A DNA stretch of 64,000 nucleotides. It comes from Methylibium sp035762065. GTDB taxonomy: Bacteria > Pseudomonadota > Gammaproteobacteria > Burkholderiales > Burkholderiaceae_C. Shown piece by piece: positions 62,393-64,000 of this stretch (its first letter is position 1; each line of letters starts with the position of its first letter). The notes below the pieces were generated by a model that saw only the letters and a program-made list of their open reading frames with translations, was not told the origin of the DNA and did not search any database. The position numbers and the translations under genes were made by a program. The stretch spans positions 15,537 to 79,536 of the forward strand of contig NZ_DASTPW010000020.1 of assembly GCF_035762065.1 (NCBI RefSeq). Direction: 5' to 3'.

Positions 62393-62697
62393 TGGCGCGT
62401 CGGACGATGCTGATCATCGTGTGCTACGACGTGAGTACCGAAGATGCTGCGGGGCGGCGCCGGCTGAGGCGCGTGGCTCGGGTGTGCGAAAGCGTTGGCC
62501 AAAGGGTGCAGAAGTCGGTATTCGAATGCGACGTGGACCTCGCTGGCTTCGAGAGCCTGGAGCGGCGCTTGCTGGACACCATCGACAGCGCCCAGGACAA
62601 CCTGCGTCTGTACCGCTTACCCGCATCGCGCGGCGCCGAGGTGCGCGAGCATGGCCGCTTCAAGGCGACTGACTTCGATGGGCCGCTGGTGGTGTGA
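62389..62697 (+). CDS. cas2: Cas2, integrase scaffold subunit
   Basis: The product is 102 residues. Cas2 dimers bridge two Cas1 dimers in the spacer-inserting complex. The ferredoxin-like fold has MLIIVCYDVSTEDAAGRRRLRRVARVC with the conserved Asp, RVQKSVFECDVDLAGFESLERRL, and LRLYRLP. ATG 62389 overlaps the cas1 stop; ATG 62407 (MLIIVCYD) is the more family-like N-terminus but lacks its own ribosome site. The array leader begins after the stop. Confidence 0.95.
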   Translation: MMARRTMLIIVCYDVSTEDAAGRRRLRRVARVCESVGQRVQKSVFECDVDLAGFESLERRLLDTIDSAQDNLRLYRLPASRGAEVREHGRFKATDFDGPLVV

Positions 62698-62914
62698 GCG
62701 CCTACGGCGCCGTAATCTTTGACAGTGGCTAGCTGCTGCGCGAACCCCAAGTGAGCTGCAAGATGGCAGCCGGTTCGCGCAAGACGCAAAGTATTGATCG
62801 CTTGAGGTTTTTGTGAGCGGGCGTGTAAAGCCTATGGCGCAGGACGTTCTTGAACCACCGTTTCGCGCGTCAGGGGCAACCACGCCTGTCGCGACAATGA
62901 CTTGCGCTTGAAGC
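62698..62914 (+). promoter_or_regulatory. CRISPR leader with candidate promoter
   Basis: The 217 bases between cas2 and the first repeat hold no gene and are less G+C-rich than the cas genes. TTGAGG (62802-62807) and TGTAAA (62824-62829), 16 bases apart, form a plausible sigma-70 promoter that would start transcripts about 80 bases before repeat 1. A perfect TTGACA at 62719-62724 has no matching -10. The leader side is set by cas2 and by the GAAAC end of the repeats pointing away from it. Confidence 0.7.
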
Positions 62915-64000
62915 GCGTCGCTCGTCTTCATCGACGAGCGTGGGTTGAAACAACGCGCCGGAGCTGTGGCAATGGCTGCGCTGAGCGTCGCTCGTCTTCA
63001 TCGACGAGCGTGGGTTGAAACGCGTGAGCCGCGAGACGTGGAAGCACGGACCGCCGCGTCGCTCGTCTTCATCGACGAGCGTGGGTTGAAACCTGACGGC
63101 ACCGCGCTCGCGATGCACCCGCTGCGCGTCGCTCGTCTTCATCGACGAGCGTGGGTTGAAACCGCCAATCGCTTCGCCAGTTGATCGAGCGACTCGCGTC
63201 GCTCGTCTTCATCGACGAGCGTGGGTTGAAACGATTGCGGCCGGATTGGCGTCCACCACCTCCAGCGCGTCGCTCGTCTTCATCGACGAGCGTGGGTTGA
63301 AACTCGCCTCCGTCCCCGGCCAGTACGTATCCCAGGGGCGTCGCTCGTCTTCATCGACGAGCGTGGGTTGAAACGTTGTACCGGTCGCCGTTGTTGCCGC
63401 TGCCGATCGCGTCGCTCGTCTTCATCGACGAGCGTGGGTTGAAACTCCGAAGACGAGGCCAACCAGGCGGCGGGGCGATCGCGTCGCTCGTCTTCATCGA
63501 CGAGCGTGGGTTGAAACCAAGCGTAGATGGTGGGAGAACCGTAGCTGTCCAGCGTCGCTCGTCTTCATCGACGAGCGTGGGTTGAAACTCCACTGGTGGG
63601 CGACCGGAGCCGGAACCGTGGGCGCGTCGCTCGTCTTCATCGACGAGCGTGGGTTGAAACCCTTCCGCGATCTCGTTTGCGAGCTTGGTGACGTGCGTCG
63701 CTCGTCTTCATCGACGAGCGTGGGTTGAAACCAGGTGCAGCTGCCGCTGTCGGTCGAGCCGTGGAAGCGTCGCTCGTCTTCATCGACGAGCGTGGGTTGA
63801 AACGAGCACCGCGACACACTCGGCCAGCGCCTGCGACGCGTCGCTCGTCTTCATCGACGAGCGTGGGTTGAAACACTGCGATCGTCGCCGGCGTCACGCA
63901 ACCGATCGGCGTCGCTCGTCTTCATCGACGAGCGTGGGTTGAAACACAACGCTCGAGCTCGCGGCGCTGCAATCGCTGGGCGTCGCTCGTCTTCATCGAC
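62915..64000 (+). CRISPR. Type I-C CRISPR array, 15 full repeats plus one partial
   Basis: The 37-nt repeat begins GCGTCGCTCGTC and ends GAGCGTGGGTTGAAAC; all copies look identical. Starts are 62915, 62985, 63056, 63126, 63196, 63267, 63338, 63409, 63481, 63552, 63624, 63695, 63767, 63838, 63909 and 63980 (cut at the window end after 21 nt). The 15 spacers are 33, 34, 33, 33, 34, 34, 34, 35, 34, 35, 34, 35, 34, 34 and 34 nt. CGCTCGTC and GACGAGCG form an 8-bp stem with loop TTCATC. Cleavage at its 3' base would leave the 11-nt handle TGGGTTGAAAC, as expected for Cas5c. No spacer was seen to match the window by eye. The array continues beyond the window. Confidence 0.99.

Noticed and set aside
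62870..63942. Open frames within the CRISPR array with repeated FNPRSSMKTSDA- or SLVFIDERGLK-like units
   Set aside because: They are translations of the direct repeats and spacers, not proteins.
54817..64000. Signs of a transposon or integrase bringing in the CRISPR-Cas locus
   Set aside because: No transposase, integrase or terminal repeat was seen, and the right boundary is outside the window.

Overview
The window is dense chromosomal DNA of very high G+C content, with short intergenic gaps and many genes that overlap or nearly touch. Gene content and order point to a betaproteobacterium of the order Burkholderiales, probably a Rubrivivax/Leptothrix/Methylibium-like lineage. The pointers are birA plus a SPOR protein; rsmB-DUF4390-ntrY/ntrX; smg-dprA-LysM next to def-fmt-htpX; pgk-pyk-fba-purC-purE-purK-sua5; and tsaB-rimI-UDG. 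The genus is inference. No rRNA, insertion sequence, integrase or prophage was seen.

Layout. 1-2.6 kb: tail of an unknown gene, a SPOR-domain protein, biotin ligase and a SET-domain methyltransferase. 2.7-9.1 kb: topB, an AEC permease, proA, queC and a class II glutamine amidotransferase. 9.2-10.9 kb: an ECF42-type sigma factor with its DGPF/YCII partner. 10.9-12.7 kb: a lower-G+C islet with a HEPN-like protein and a small membrane protein. 12.7-19.9 kb: acetyltransferase, DUF3253, LemA-like protein, rsmB, DUF4390, and an NtrY-like kinase with a short NtrX-like regulator. 19.9-25.8 kb: tRNA-Phe(GAA), yajC-secD-secF and a DUF1631 protein. 25.8-31.3 kb: smg, dprA and a LysM protein facing away from def, fmt and htpX. 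31.3-33.9 kb: two exported proteins and azlCD. 34-42.7 kb: lower glycolysis (pgk, an interrupted pyk, fba) and purine synthesis (purC, purE, purK), with a thioredoxin co-chaperone and a Sua5/TsaC protein. 42.8-46.7 kb: two tandem SGNH lipoproteins and a PBP4-type dacB. 46.8-54.8 kb: tsaB, rimI, uracil-DNA glycosylase, a GGDEF-EAL protein, DUF2855, ssb and recQ.

54.85 kb to the window end: a complete type I-C CRISPR-Cas locus in canonical order (cas3-cas5c-cas8c-cas7c-cas4-cas1-cas2), then a leader and an array. The array has at least 15 complete 37-nt repeats plus one cut by the window edge, and 15 spacers of 33-35 nt. cas8c contains an in-frame ATG behind a good Shine-Dalgarno sequence, positioned to give the Cas11c small subunit.

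Most unusual points: an amber codon in pyruvate kinase beside two more apparent C-to-T changes; the HEPN-plus-membrane-protein islet; an SGNH lipoprotein lacking its nucleophile next to an intact paralogue; a hairpin covering the ribosome-binding site of the c-di-GMP gene; and cas3 beginning 33 bases after recQ in the same frame. No clearly new multi-gene system was found. The HEPN islet is the best candidate for something undescribed.
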